The notes under the pieces were generated by a model. It made no database searches and was not told the DNA's origin. It was given only the letters and a program-made list of their open reading frames with translations. 64,000 nucleotides of DNA from Phycisphaerales bacterium (GTDB taxonomy: Bacteria > Planctomycetota > Phycisphaerae > Sedimentisphaerales > UBA12454): positions 34,412 to 98,411 of the forward strand of contig PLMU01000010.1 in NCBI GenBank assembly GCA_003142595.1. Direction: 5' to 3'. Position numbers and translations under genes: made by a program. Below are positions 8,509 to 15,921 of this stretch, in pieces. Within the stretch, counting starts at the first letter, position 1, and every line of letters starts with the position of its first letter.

Positions 8509-9492
8509 ATGAAGAAAACAGATATAAAACCAAACCGCCCAGGCGGTCAAGTATATGTAATAGCGGGCAAGGATGAATTTCTTGTTGCGGAAAAGACAGC
8601 CGGCCTTGTGGGAGAGCTTTTAAAACCTGACCAAATGCAAATGTGCCTTTGGCGGGCAGATGCGGATAAAGTAACGGCGGTAGAGGTTTTTGACGAATTG
8701 AGGACGCTGCCGTTTCTGGCCCAAAGACGCGTGGTTGTTCTGGCGGGAGCGGATGATTTTGTAAGCGATAACCGAGATATGCTGGAAAAATATTTTGAAA
8801 GTCCGGCGGCCAGCGGCGTTCTAATCCTTACAGTCGGAAGCTGGGCATCGAATACGCGGCTTGCGAAGGCGCTGCCGAAAGTCGGGCAATTGATAGAGGT
8901 CGGAGAATTAAAATCACGGGAACTTGTCGGCTATATCTGCGATTACACAAGAGAACAGCATAATAAAAATCTTTCCTACAACGCGGCGCAAATGCTGATT
9001 GAACTTTCGGGCGACGAGCCGGGGATACTGCGGAACGAAATAGATAAACTGGCGGCGTATGTCGCGGCGGCGAAAAATATAACGGAAAAAGAAATAGCGG
9101 AACTTGTCGGGCGAAACAGAGTTTTCGGGGCGTTTGAAGTTATCGATTCGATGATGGCGGCAGATACGGGAACGGCGATTGAGAAACTGCGAATGATGTT
9201 CGATGCCGATAAGGACGCGGAATATACAGTTTTAGGGGCGTTCGCGTGGCATTTTCGCAGGATGTTTACGGCGGCGGCGATGCTGCAAAAAGGCGAGCGG
9301 CCGGATTTTGTCGCTAAAAAATTAAATATCTGGAACCAGAAATTATTCGACATTATAAAAAAAATCGGGCTTAAAAGAATCGGCGATTGCCTGCGGCAGC
9401 TTGCCGAGTTCGATTACCAGATAAAGACCGGCAGAGCAACGGCGCAAACGGCGATTGAATCGATGATAGTTCAATTCGCAGAGACAAAGTAA
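8509..9492 (+). CDS. holA: DNA polymerase III subunit delta
   Basis: Clamp-loader delta subunit that opens the beta sliding clamp. The 327-aa protein begins VYVIAGKDEFLVAEKTAGLV and has the delta-type AAA+ fold without a Walker A motif. The blocks LRTLPFLAQRRVVVLAGAD and ALPKVGQLIEVGELKSREL are followed by LSGDEPGILRNEIDKLAAY and a C-terminal helical collar region (EYTVLGAFAWHFRRMF). Length is normal for HolA (about 330-340). No clear Shine-Dalgarno precedes the ATG, because a palindromic repeat ends 5 nt upstream; translation may depend on that context or start slightly downstream. The acyltransferase gene follows after 12 nt. Confidence 0.88.
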   Translation: MKKTDIKPNRPGGQVYVIAGKDEFLVAEKTAGLVGELLKPDQMQMCLWRADADKVTAVEVFDELRTLPFLAQRRVVVLAGADDFVSDNRDMLEKYFESPAASGVLILTVGSWASNTRLAKALPKVGQLIEVGELKSRELVGYICDYTREQHNKNLSYNAAQMLIELSGDEPGILRNEIDKLAAYVAAAKNITEKEIAELVGRNRVFGAFEVIDSMMAADTGTAIEKLRMMFDADKDAEYTVLGAFAWHFRRMFTAAAMLQKGERPDFVAKKLNIWNQKLFDIIKKIGLKRIGDCLRQLAEFDYQIKTGRATAQTAIESMIVQFAETK

Positions 9493-9504
9493 CACAAAAA
9501 AATT

Positions 9505-10449
9505 ATGACAGAAGAAAAACGAGAAAGAAAAAGGCATAAACGCAAGCAGACCATTGTCGAACAATGGCTGGTATATGTTCTGCTGCGGATATTTTTGTTT
9601 TTTGTCTGTTTGTTTCCTGTTGAAAAGGTTTTAAAGTTCGCCAAATTTCTTGGCAAGGGGTTCTGGAAGCATTATCGCAGCGGCAGAGAACGAGCCATTG
9701 AAAATCTGCGCGCAAGTTTTCCGGATAAAGACGAAAAATGGATTGAGGAAACGGGCATACGGAGTTTTGAGAATTTAGTAATGTTCGCAGTGGATGTGGT
9801 TTTTTTGCCGCGAATAATACGAAAAGATAACTGGGAACAATATTCAAGCTATAAAAATGTCGAGCGGGTCAAATGGATGATGCAGGAACATCGGCCATTG
9901 CTGCTTGTTACGCCTCATTATGGGAATTTCGAGATAATAGGCTATCTGCTTGGAGAATTTGATTTCGATATTTACAGTATCGCAAGACCGCTGGATAATA
10001 AATTTATAAATAAATATCTCTATGACGTTCGGCAGCGCAGGGGACAGAAAATAATCGATAAAAAAGGCGCGACAGAGCAGGTGGAACAAATTGTCCGACA
10101 GGGTTCGACATTGTGTTTTGTCGCAGACCAGAACGCGGGCAAAAAAGGAATTTTTGTTGATTTTTTCGGCAGAAAGGCGAGCACATACAAAAGTATAGGC
10201 CTGCTGGCGATTCAATATAATCTGCCAATCGGCATTGGGGTAAGCAGAAGAGCCGGCGATCGCTTCTTTTTCGAAATGGAGATGACAAGACTAATTATGC
10301 CGGAAGAATGGAAAGATAAAGACGACCCGCTGCATTGGATTACGCAGGAATATACCAAGGCGTTTGAAGATTCAATCCGCAAAGACCCGACGCAATACTG
10401 GTGGATTCACAGAAGGTGGAAGACGAGACCAAAAGAAGAGAGACAATAG
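9505..10449 (+). CDS. Lysophospholipid acyltransferase, LpxL/HtrB family
   Basis: Inner-membrane-associated acyltransferase that adds a secondary acyl chain to lipid A or a related lipid. The catalytic HX4(D/E) motif is THPYGN-like: TPHYGNFEIIGYL (His at about residue 134). A hydrophobic stretch near residues 17-40 (LVYVLLRIFLFFVCLFPVEKVL) is the N-terminal anchor. Downstream blocks CFVADQNAGKKGIFVDFFGR and the terminal WIHRRWKTRP fit the family. Its 314 aa is typical. Presence of such a gene implies an outer membrane with lipid A-like lipid. Substrate specificity (lauroyl, myristoyl or other) cannot be told from sequence alone. Confidence 0.85.
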   Translation: MTEEKRERKRHKRKQTIVEQWLVYVLLRIFLFFVCLFPVEKVLKFAKFLGKGFWKHYRSGRERAIENLRASFPDKDEKWIEETGIRSFENLVMFAVDVVFLPRIIRKDNWEQYSSYKNVERVKWMMQEHRPLLLVTPHYGNFEIIGYLLGEFDFDIYSIARPLDNKFINKYLYDVRQRRGQKIIDKKGATEQVEQIVRQGSTLCFVADQNAGKKGIFVDFFGRKASTYKSIGLLAIQYNLPIGIGVSRRAGDRFFFEMEMTRLIMPEEWKDKDDPLHWITQEYTKAFEDSIRKDPTQYWWIHRRWKTRPKEERQ

Positions 10450-10452
10450 TCG

Positions 10453-10516
10453 TCCCGATGCGTCGGGATCTGCGCTGCGGCTTCGACAAGATTAATTTAA
10501 AATCCGCCTCCGGCGG
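10453..10516. repeat. Dispersed repeat pair: CCCGATGCGTCGGGAT...CTTCGACAAG and CCGCCTCCGGCGG
   Basis: CCCGA-TGCG-TCGGG is a palindrome followed by CTGCGCTGCGGCTTCGACAAG. A diverged copy of the whole unit lies at 39017-39050. A second palindrome, CCGCC-TCC-GGCGG (10504-10516), follows; similar words occur at 1720 and 42846. Confidence 0.5.
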
Positions 10517-10527
10517 ACAAGTTTAAG

Positions 10528-10556
10528 GTTTAAAATTTAAGATTTGCGGTTATAAT
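10528..10556 (+). promoter_or_regulatory. Possible argH promoter
   Basis: A perfect -10 TATAAT sits at 10551-10556, 30 nt upstream of the argH ATG. The -35 region is poor (GTTTAA at 17-nt spacing), so only the -10 box is convincing. Confidence 0.35.
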
Positions 10557-10585
10557 TTCTAATAAATTATTAATCGGAGCAAATT

Positions 10586-11998
10586 ATGGCAGAGACGCAA
10601 AAAAGTCCACTAAGGGAGGGCATACGCTCCTGGGAACATCGGCTTGGCAAACCTACAAATTCTTTGGCAGTCGATTTTGTAGAGTCGCTATCGTTCGATA
10701 AGCGGCTCTATAAGTATGATATCGTCGGCTCAATCGCGCACGCAGAGATGCTAAGCGAGAGAAAACTGCTTACGAAAGAAGAATTCAAGCAGATAAAAGA
10801 CGCTCTTGTTGAAATATCTCACCAGATTTCCGAGGGCAAGTTCAAATTCGATAAGACTTATGAAGATATTCATATGGCAATCGAGGCTGCGCTGATATCG
10901 AAAATAGGCGAGGCGGGAAAGAAACTGCATACAGGCAGAAGCCGAAATGACCAGGTCGCAACGGATATGCGGCTGTGGATGCGCGACGAGATAGAATTAA
11001 TACAGGCAAAAATAGCCCTGCTGCAAAAGGCATTTGTGAAACTGGCGGAGAAATATACGGCTAATATTATGCCGGCGTATACACATATGCAGCGGGCGCA
11101 GCCGATTTCCATCGCGGCTTATCTTTTGAGTTTTGTCGAACAGCTTCACCGCGATAGTCTGCGGCTGAAAAACTGCCGACTGCTTTTAAACCTTTCGCCG
11201 CTTGGAAGCGGGGCGATTGCGGGGTCGTCACTGCCTTTGGATAGAAAACAAGTCTGCGGACTGTTGGGCTTTTCGGATATTACCTATAATACGATTGATT
11301 CGGTTTCCGATAGAGATTTCTGCGCGGAGTTTATATTCGATAGCTGTTTAATCTCGGCGCATCTGTCGAAACTGGCGGAAGACTGGATTATTTTTTCGAC
11401 GACGGAATTCGATTTTATACGTATTGACGACGCGTTCTGCACATCGTCGAGTATGATGCCGCAGAAGCGCAATCCAGATATGCTCGAATTGATTCGCGGC
11501 AAGACGGGAACGCTTTACGGTTCGCTTATGGCGATTCTTACGATATTGAAGGCGCAGCCATCGGGCTATAACCGCGACCTGCAGGAAGACAAGGTGCATA
11601 CTTTTAAGGCATCGGATACGATAGAGGCCTGCCTGGATATGGCCTGCGCGATAGTTGATAATACGAGTTTTAAACATGAGAAGATTTCGGCAGGACTTGA
11701 TAAGGGATTTCTGGACGCGACAGCACTGGCGGAATACCTTGTTAAAAAGGGAGTGGCTTTCCGGACGGCACACGGAATCGTCGGCAGTCTTGTCGCTCAA
11801 TGCGAAAAAGACGGCAAGGCTCTTGCAGATGTTTCGATAGAACAATTCAAAAAGTTCAGTAATGTTATCGGCGAGGATGTTTATCAGTGCCTGGGCAGTA
11901 AGAATGTGGCCGCTTCGTACGCAACGGCAGCGGCTGCGTCGCCGGGGCAGATGATTGAGCAGATAAATTACTGGAAAAAACAGTTCGCAAAACAATGA
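10586..11998 (+). CDS. argH: Argininosuccinate lyase
   Basis: Last step of arginine synthesis: argininosuccinate to arginine plus fumarate. The fumarase/aspartase superfamily signature is SSSMMPQKRNPDMLELIRG. Other conserved blocks are HTGRSRNDQVATDMRLWMRDE and AYTHMQRAQPISIAAYLLSF. Full length at 470 aa. GGAG lies 8 nt upstream of the ATG. The stop overlaps thiL by ATGA, so the two are coupled. An ArgA-type acetyltransferase gene lies 2.3 kb downstream, but it has its own promoter. Confidence 0.96.
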   Translation: MAETQKSPLREGIRSWEHRLGKPTNSLAVDFVESLSFDKRLYKYDIVGSIAHAEMLSERKLLTKEEFKQIKDALVEISHQISEGKFKFDKTYEDIHMAIEAALISKIGEAGKKLHTGRSRNDQVATDMRLWMRDEIELIQAKIALLQKAFVKLAEKYTANIMPAYTHMQRAQPISIAAYLLSFVEQLHRDSLRLKNCRLLLNLSPLGSGAIAGSSLPLDRKQVCGLLGFSDITYNTIDSVSDRDFCAEFIFDSCLISAHLSKLAEDWIIFSTTEFDFIRIDDAFCTSSSMMPQKRNPDMLELIRGKTGTLYGSLMAILTILKAQPSGYNRDLQEDKVHTFKASDTIEACLDMACAIVDNTSFKHEKISAGLDKGFLDATALAEYLVKKGVAFRTAHGIVGSLVAQCEKDGKALADVSIEQFKKFSNVIGEDVYQCLGSKNVAASYATAAAASPGQMIEQINYWKKQFAKQ

Positions 11999-12906
11999 GC
12001 GGCGGCGAAACTGAACTTGTTAAATACTTCGCGGCAAAAGGAAAATTGAGCCGGTCGAAATTCCCCATAGGTATCGGCGACGATATGGCACAAATCAAAT
12101 TGCCGAAAGGCGGGTCAGTTCTTATCACAACAGATATGCTTCTGGACGGGGTGCATTTCGATACGAAAAAAACGAGCCTTGAACAAATCGGCTATAAATC
12201 TATGGCGGCAAGTCTGAGCGATTGCGCAGCGATGGCGACAATTCCGCTTGCGGCGGTTGTTTCGGTTGGGCTGCCGAGAAATTTCGGCTCTCAAAAATTA
12301 AAAAGACTGCACAAAGGAATACTTGTTGCGATGAAAAAGTATAACTGCCCGCTTGTGGGCGGGGATATGACAAGCTGGACTAAACCTTTGGCGATTAGCG
12401 TATCGATGTTGAGTGTGCCGGGGAAAACAAAGCCTGTCAAAAGAAGCACGGCAAAAGCCGGTGATATGATTTGCGTGACGGGGACTTTGGGCGGGTCATT
12501 AGCAGGCAAACATCTTGTTTTCGAGCCGCGAATCAAAGAGGCTTTGGCGATTGCCGAGGCGGGAGCAAATTCGATGATGGATATCAGCGACGGACTGAGC
12601 ACAGACCTTAATCATATTTGCAGATTGAGCAAAAAAGGCGCAATTGTATATGCCGATAAAATTCCAGTTTCTAAAAACTCAAAAATATTAAATAACGCTT
12701 TAAACGATGGGGAAGATTTTGAATTGCTTTTCACGATGCCGCAGAAGAAATTCAAACGGCTTAAGAAACAATGGAGATTTAAAACGAAAATCACAGAAAT
12801 TGGCAAAATCACTTCAGGGAATAAAGTGAAAATAGAAATAAATAAAAAAATCAGGGTTCTTCTTCCCGGCGGATATGACCATTTAAAAGAAAATTCGAAA
12901 TCCTAA
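11995..12906 (+). CDS. thiL: Thiamine-monophosphate kinase
   Basis: Phosphorylates thiamine monophosphate to the cofactor thiamine diphosphate. PurM-like fold with the blocks FPIGIGDDMAQIKLPKG, LITTDMLLDGVHFD, GYKSMAASLSDCAAMA, PLVGGDMTSW and MMDISDGLSTDLNHIC. 303 aa, slightly short for ThiL (about 320). It overlaps argH by 4 bp. The last residues (KENSKS) and the stop are encoded by an ATTCGAAATCCTAAAT repeat word that bridges thiL and tsaE, so the C-terminus has been shaped by the repeat. Confidence 0.92.
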   Translation: MSGGETELVKYFAAKGKLSRSKFPIGIGDDMAQIKLPKGGSVLITTDMLLDGVHFDTKKTSLEQIGYKSMAASLSDCAAMATIPLAAVVSVGLPRNFGSQKLKRLHKGILVAMKKYNCPLVGGDMTSWTKPLAISVSMLSVPGKTKPVKRSTAKAGDMICVTGTLGGSLAGKHLVFEPRIKEALAIAEAGANSMMDISDGLSTDLNHICRLSKKGAIVYADKIPVSKNSKILNNALNDGEDFELLFTMPQKKFKRLKKQWRFKTKITEIGKITSGNKVKIEINKKIRVLLPGGYDHLKENSKS

Positions 12907-12925
12907 ATGCGAAATTCGAAACAAA
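12890..12925. repeat. AAATTCGAAATCCTAAA...GAAATTCGAAAC repeat across the thiL/tsaE junction
   Basis: The 36 bp contain AAATTCGAAA and GAAATTCGAAA in direct orientation around the thiL stop and the first tsaE ATG. This word family is known as an intergenic dispersed repeat in several environmental lineages; here it supplies coding sequence at both gene ends. Confidence 0.45.
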
Positions 12926-13374
12926 TGGAAGAAATAATTTCAGATTCTGTTGAAAAGACTTTTGAGATCGGCAAAAGGATAGGTGAGTTGCTTGAGGCAG
13001 AGAAGATTGTCTGCCTGACTGGGCCTTTGGGCAGCGGCAAGACGAGCCTGGTCAAAGGTATCGCGGCAGGAATGGGAGCGACAAGGCCAAAACTTGTGAA
13101 TAGTCCGACTTTCGTGATTATCAATGAATACGAGGGCAGATTAAATATTTATCATATCGACGCATACCGAATAAACACAATCGCGGAGTTTGCGGCTTTG
13201 GGATTCGAAGATTTATCAGGACCTGAATCGGTTGTTCTTATAGAATGGGCCGACAAAGTTGCCGGGGCACTTAAAGGATTCGACTGCATATATATAGATA
13301 TGCAGCATAACGGGGTTAGCAGCAGAAAAATCAAAATCAGCGGCTTGAAAGATTCGCAAACGTTAAAAGACTGA
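12907..13374 (+). CDS. tsaE: tRNA threonylcarbamoyladenosine biosynthesis ATPase TsaE
   Basis: ATPase of the TsaBDE complex, which makes t6A37 in ANN-decoding tRNAs. The P-loop is GPLGSGKTSLVKGIAAGMG, followed by NSPTFVIINEYEG and IYHIDAYRI, then ESVVLIEWADKV, all hallmark TsaE blocks. The ATG at 12907 abuts the thiL stop, but its first six codons (MRNSKQ) come from a dispersed repeat. ATG 12925 (MEEIISDSV) is an equally likely start. 155 aa is normal. TsaB and TsaD are not in the window. Confidence 0.92.
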   Translation: MRNSKQMEEIISDSVEKTFEIGKRIGELLEAEKIVCLTGPLGSGKTSLVKGIAAGMGATRPKLVNSPTFVIINEYEGRLNIYHIDAYRINTIAEFAALGFEDLSGPESVVLIEWADKVAGALKGFDCIYIDMQHNGVSSRKIKISGLKDSQTLKD

Positions 13375-13549
13375 TTTTTTATCCCAATTTTGCATTTAAC
13401 TTTTTATTTTCTATATTCTCAAGGGCGAATGTATGTATATGGAAAGATATTTTCGGACTCTTATTAAATAAAAAATGAATTTTTATGGGGCGTAAAAGGC
13501 GGTTTTGAGTAAAAAAAGGCTGATTAGATAATAGATTAAGTCTAAAAGC

Positions 13550-13566
13550 CTGCTAACCGATAGCAG
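13550..13566 (+). promoter_or_regulatory. Hairpin in the pseudopilin leader
   Basis: CTGCTA-ACCGA-TAGCAG is a perfect 6-bp stem with a 5-nt loop, 73 nt upstream of the pseudopilin ATG. The 264-bp gap 13375-13638 holds no gene. I could not match it to a c-di-GMP or other riboswitch. Confidence 0.4.
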
Positions 13567-13638
13567 AGACAGGAAAATCGCTCTTAGTCGAAAATTAAAG
13601 AAAGTCCCAACCCTTTATCAAAATAAAGGAGAAGTAAA

Positions 13639-14088
13639 ATGAAAAAACGAAGTGGGTTTACGCTGGTTGAAATATTAATTATCGTGATTATCCTCGGCAT
13701 TCTTGTTGCGATAGTAATACCGCAGTTCAGCCAAGCCAGTGAAGAGGCGAAGTTTTCAAACCTTGTAAACGACTTGCAGACTGTCCGGTCTCAGATTCAG
13801 CTTTATAAGCTTCAACATAAAACACAACTGCCTGGAACCCAAGGGCTGACCTTTCAATTAGCAATGACTAAATATACAAATTCAGACGGTGTTCCGGCAA
13901 CGACACAATCACCGGCAGACAAGATGTATGGTCCTTACATTATGAGGATACCAACAAATCCATTCAATGACAGTAACGAAGTCCATACAGGTGCAGGCCC
14001 TAATACTTCATACGACAGCGGCTGGTATTTCAACACAACGACCGGTGGATTTAACGCAAACGATAACGCTGCTCACGCTGCACTGTAG
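13639..14088 (+). CDS. Type II secretion pseudopilin / type IV pilin-like protein (GspG-type)
   Basis: 149-aa prepilin-like protein. It begins MKKRSGFTLVEILIIVIILGILVAIVIPQF: a short basic leader, a prepilin-peptidase site after G6, methylatable F7, conserved E at +5, and a single hydrophobic helix. The soluble domain (KFSNLVNDLQTVRSQIQLYKLQH, then YIMRIPTNPFND and SGWYFNTTTGGF) follows the GspG pattern. AAAGGAG lies 7 nt upstream of the ATG. It stands alone, with its own 264-bp leader and a strong terminator, and no other T2SS or T4P genes are near. Orphan pseudopilins of this kind are common in Phycisphaerae-type genomes. Its role (secretion, adhesion or surface matrix) is unknown. Confidence 0.85.
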   Translation: MKKRSGFTLVEILIIVIILGILVAIVIPQFSQASEEAKFSNLVNDLQTVRSQIQLYKLQHKTQLPGTQGLTFQLAMTKYTNSDGVPATTQSPADKMYGPYIMRIPTNPFNDSNEVHTGAGPNTSYDSGWYFNTTTGGFNANDNAAHAAL

Positions 14089-14133
14089 AACGGGCGGCGA
14101 AACTCCGGCCGGAAAAACCGGGGAAAAGATATA

Positions 14134-14178
14134 GGCTGGTCAGTCCAGAAGTTGCGTGACTGACCGGCCATTTTTTTT
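14134..14178 (+). terminator. Rho-independent terminator of the pseudopilin gene
   Basis: GGCTGGTCAGT and ACTGACCGGCC form an 11-bp stem (one G-T pair) with a 14-nt loop, followed by A and eight T. Confidence 0.9.
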
Positions 14179-14305
14179 AATTGAAAAAATCGAGGTTATT
14201 TTTTGACGCTGATTTACACTGTATAAAAAATGTTGTAAGTTCTTTGAGGTGCTAAACAAATGACTTACGACTAAAATATATATAAAATTTATCCTTTAAT
14301 ATTTA

Positions 14306-14333
14306 TTGCATAATCAGATTATAAAGTTATATT
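14306..14333 (+). promoter_or_regulatory. Promoter of argA-like gene; predicts a leaderless mRNA
   Basis: TTGCAT (14306-14311), a 16-nt spacer and TATATT (14328-14333). Transcription starting about 7 nt past the -10 box would begin at 14340-14341, the A of the ATG. No Shine-Dalgarno is visible before that ATG. Confidence 0.5.
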
Positions 14334-14340
14334 TTTCACT

Positions 14341-14793
14341 ATGATAGTAAGAAACGCAACAGTTAAAGATGTTGAAACGATTTATTCGCTAATCAGTCAC
14401 AATGCGCAGTTTGATAAAATGCTGTTCCGCTCAAAGGTGTATATCTACGACAATTTGCAGATGTTCAGCGTTGCGGAAGTTGACGGAAATATTGTCGGCT
14501 GCTGTGCTTTGCAGGTTATCTGGTCTGATTTGGCGGAATTGAAATCGCTTGCCGTCGATGAAAAATTCCAGGGCAAGGAAATCGGGAAAGCCTTAGTTGA
14601 ACAGGCCGTCGAGCAGGCGAAAGTTATCGGCGTTCAAAAAATCTTTGCGCTGACACTTGTGCCGAAGTTTTTCGAAAAGCAGGGGTTTACTATAGTTGAC
14701 AAAAAAACGCTTCCAATGAAGGTTTGGAGCGATTGTGCCAAATGCACCAAACAGGAAAACTGTGACGAAACCGCAGTAGAAAAAGTTTTGTAG
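14341..14793 (+). CDS. argA: N-acetylglutamate synthase, short GNAT type
   Basis: GNAT acetyltransferase that probably acetylates glutamate with acetyl-CoA, the first step of arginine synthesis. Blocks: MIVRNATVKDVETIYSLI at the N-terminus, LAELKSLAVDEKFQGKEIGKALVEQA (acetyl-CoA-binding V..xxQGxGIG-type loop), and KFFEKQGFTIVDKKTLPMKVWSDCAKCTKQENCDETAV. The last block, with its LP.KVW.DC..C....CDE cysteine cluster, is typical of the short (about 150-170 aa) ArgA proteins that lack the kinase-like domain. argH nearby supports the arginine assignment. It ends 16 bp from the convergent ABC permease gene. Confidence 0.8.
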   Translation: MIVRNATVKDVETIYSLISHNAQFDKMLFRSKVYIYDNLQMFSVAEVDGNIVGCCALQVIWSDLAELKSLAVDEKFQGKEIGKALVEQAVEQAKVIGVQKIFALTLVPKFFEKQGFTIVDKKTLPMKVWSDCAKCTKQENCDETAVEKVL

Positions 14794-14809
14794 GGGCAAA
14801 CCGCTTTAT

Positions 14810-15790
14810 TTACCCGACTTGTTTTCGTTCAAACAGGGCGACTGCAAGCAGAATAAAAGCCGCCGTATAAAACAGGCCGTAGATTCCGCAGGACACAATA
14901 TAGCCGTTGGTTATTGTAGCACTCTCCTCATATATGGCATCGCTAATCCAGAAAACCTGAAGGCTTGGGACTATTATTTTACCTATTTTAGCCCATAAAT
15001 GGGCGTCAGCAAGTCTGCCGAAGATATAATCGCTCACAAGGCCGAGCAAAAACAGGCCGATGCAGCTACTTAAGGTAACAAGGACGTTAAACCGGGTGGA
15101 AAACATTATTGCCGCCGCCGTAAGCACAAAAAGCGCTATCAAAAGCAAAATTGAGGCATAAATATCAAATGCCGCTATTTTATTTCCGGCAGGATTGTAT
15201 TTCCATTCATTGTCTATGAAAGCCAAAAAGGCGATTGAAATTGTCGCAAAAATAGAAATAAAAATTATGGCGGTAGAGGTGAATTTAAAATCATAAAAGT
15301 AGTTAAGGAAAGTAGTTATGACAATAGGGAGAATTATAGTAACCCCTGCACAGAGCATTACGGTCATATCGTGAGTGTCGGAGGCATTAGTTAATACGCC
15401 ATGCCTGATGGACATAAGCAGAGCTATCGTAAATATATAGTGGGCAAGGAGTAATGCGCCAATAACGCCGAAAAACTTACCTAACATGAAGATAAACCTC
15501 GGAACAGGCTTGGAAAGGGTGGTGATTATGGTTTTTGACTCAATTTCCTCGGTAATTGCTGCAGAAGCGGCGAAAATTGAGATGAACAATCCGGCAATGA
15601 ATAGCGTAGATAACCCTAATTCTCTTAAAAGCTTATTATCATCGTCCATCGTATACATTGTAAGCGATGGGTTAATAAAAAAGAGAAACACAGCCGCGGC
15701 AATAATAACTGCATAAACCGGCTGTCTGATTATCTCTACGAAAGTATTTTTAGTGATAGCAAAAAATTTGAAGAACATAATATTTTCCAT
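14810..15790 (-). CDS. ABC-2 type transporter permease
   Basis: Integral membrane permease subunit of about 326 aa. The N-terminus is FFAITKNTFVEIIRQPVYAVIIAAAVFLFFI, followed by an extracytoplasmic loop. A further five or so hydrophobic segments include FIAGLFISIFAASAAITEEIESKTIITTLSKPVPRFIFMLGKFFGV, the ABC-2 coupling-helix block. The track begins at a TTG (15796); ATG 15790 or ATG 15778 (MFFKFFAITKN) is more likely. It diverges from the SPFH operon, which encodes an ABC ATPase (22169) and a second permease with the same N-terminal pattern (23382). I infer that the two permeases may share that ATPase. Substrate unknown. Confidence 0.8.
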   Translation of the reverse strand: MENIMFFKFFAITKNTFVEIIRQPVYAVIIAAAVFLFFINPSLTMYTMDDDNKLLRELGLSTLFIAGLFISIFAASAAITEEIESKTIITTLSKPVPRFIFMLGKFFGVIGALLLAHYIFTIALLMSIRHGVLTNASDTHDMTVMLCAGVTIILPIVITTFLNYFYDFKFTSTAIIFISIFATISIAFLAFIDNEWKYNPAGNKIAAFDIYASILLLIALFVLTAAAIMFSTRFNVLVTLSSCIGLFLLGLVSDYIFGRLADAHLWAKIGKIIVPSLQVFWISDAIYEESATITNGYIVSCGIYGLFYTAAFILLAVALFERKQVG

Positions 15791-15840
15791 TAACAATATT
15801 GTGCTGCAAGGCTTATCAATTATAATAACGTCTTTTATGC

Positions 15841-15868
15841 TTGTAGTAAAGCAACTTTATTGTATACT
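15841..15868 (+). promoter_or_regulatory. Promoter of the SPFH operon
   Basis: TTGTAG (15841-15846), a 16-nt spacer and TATACT (15863-15868), 54 nt upstream of the first SPFH ATG and in the divergent gap with the ABC permease. Confidence 0.5.
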
Positions 15869-15921
15869 TTGGACACGAATATGAGTTCAGATAATTTTAA
15901 TTTAAGGATAAACAAAAGGCC

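Noticed and set aside
13375-13638. c-di-GMP riboswitch before the pseudopilin
   Set aside because: The conserved GEMM core sequences were not found; only a simple hairpin is visible.
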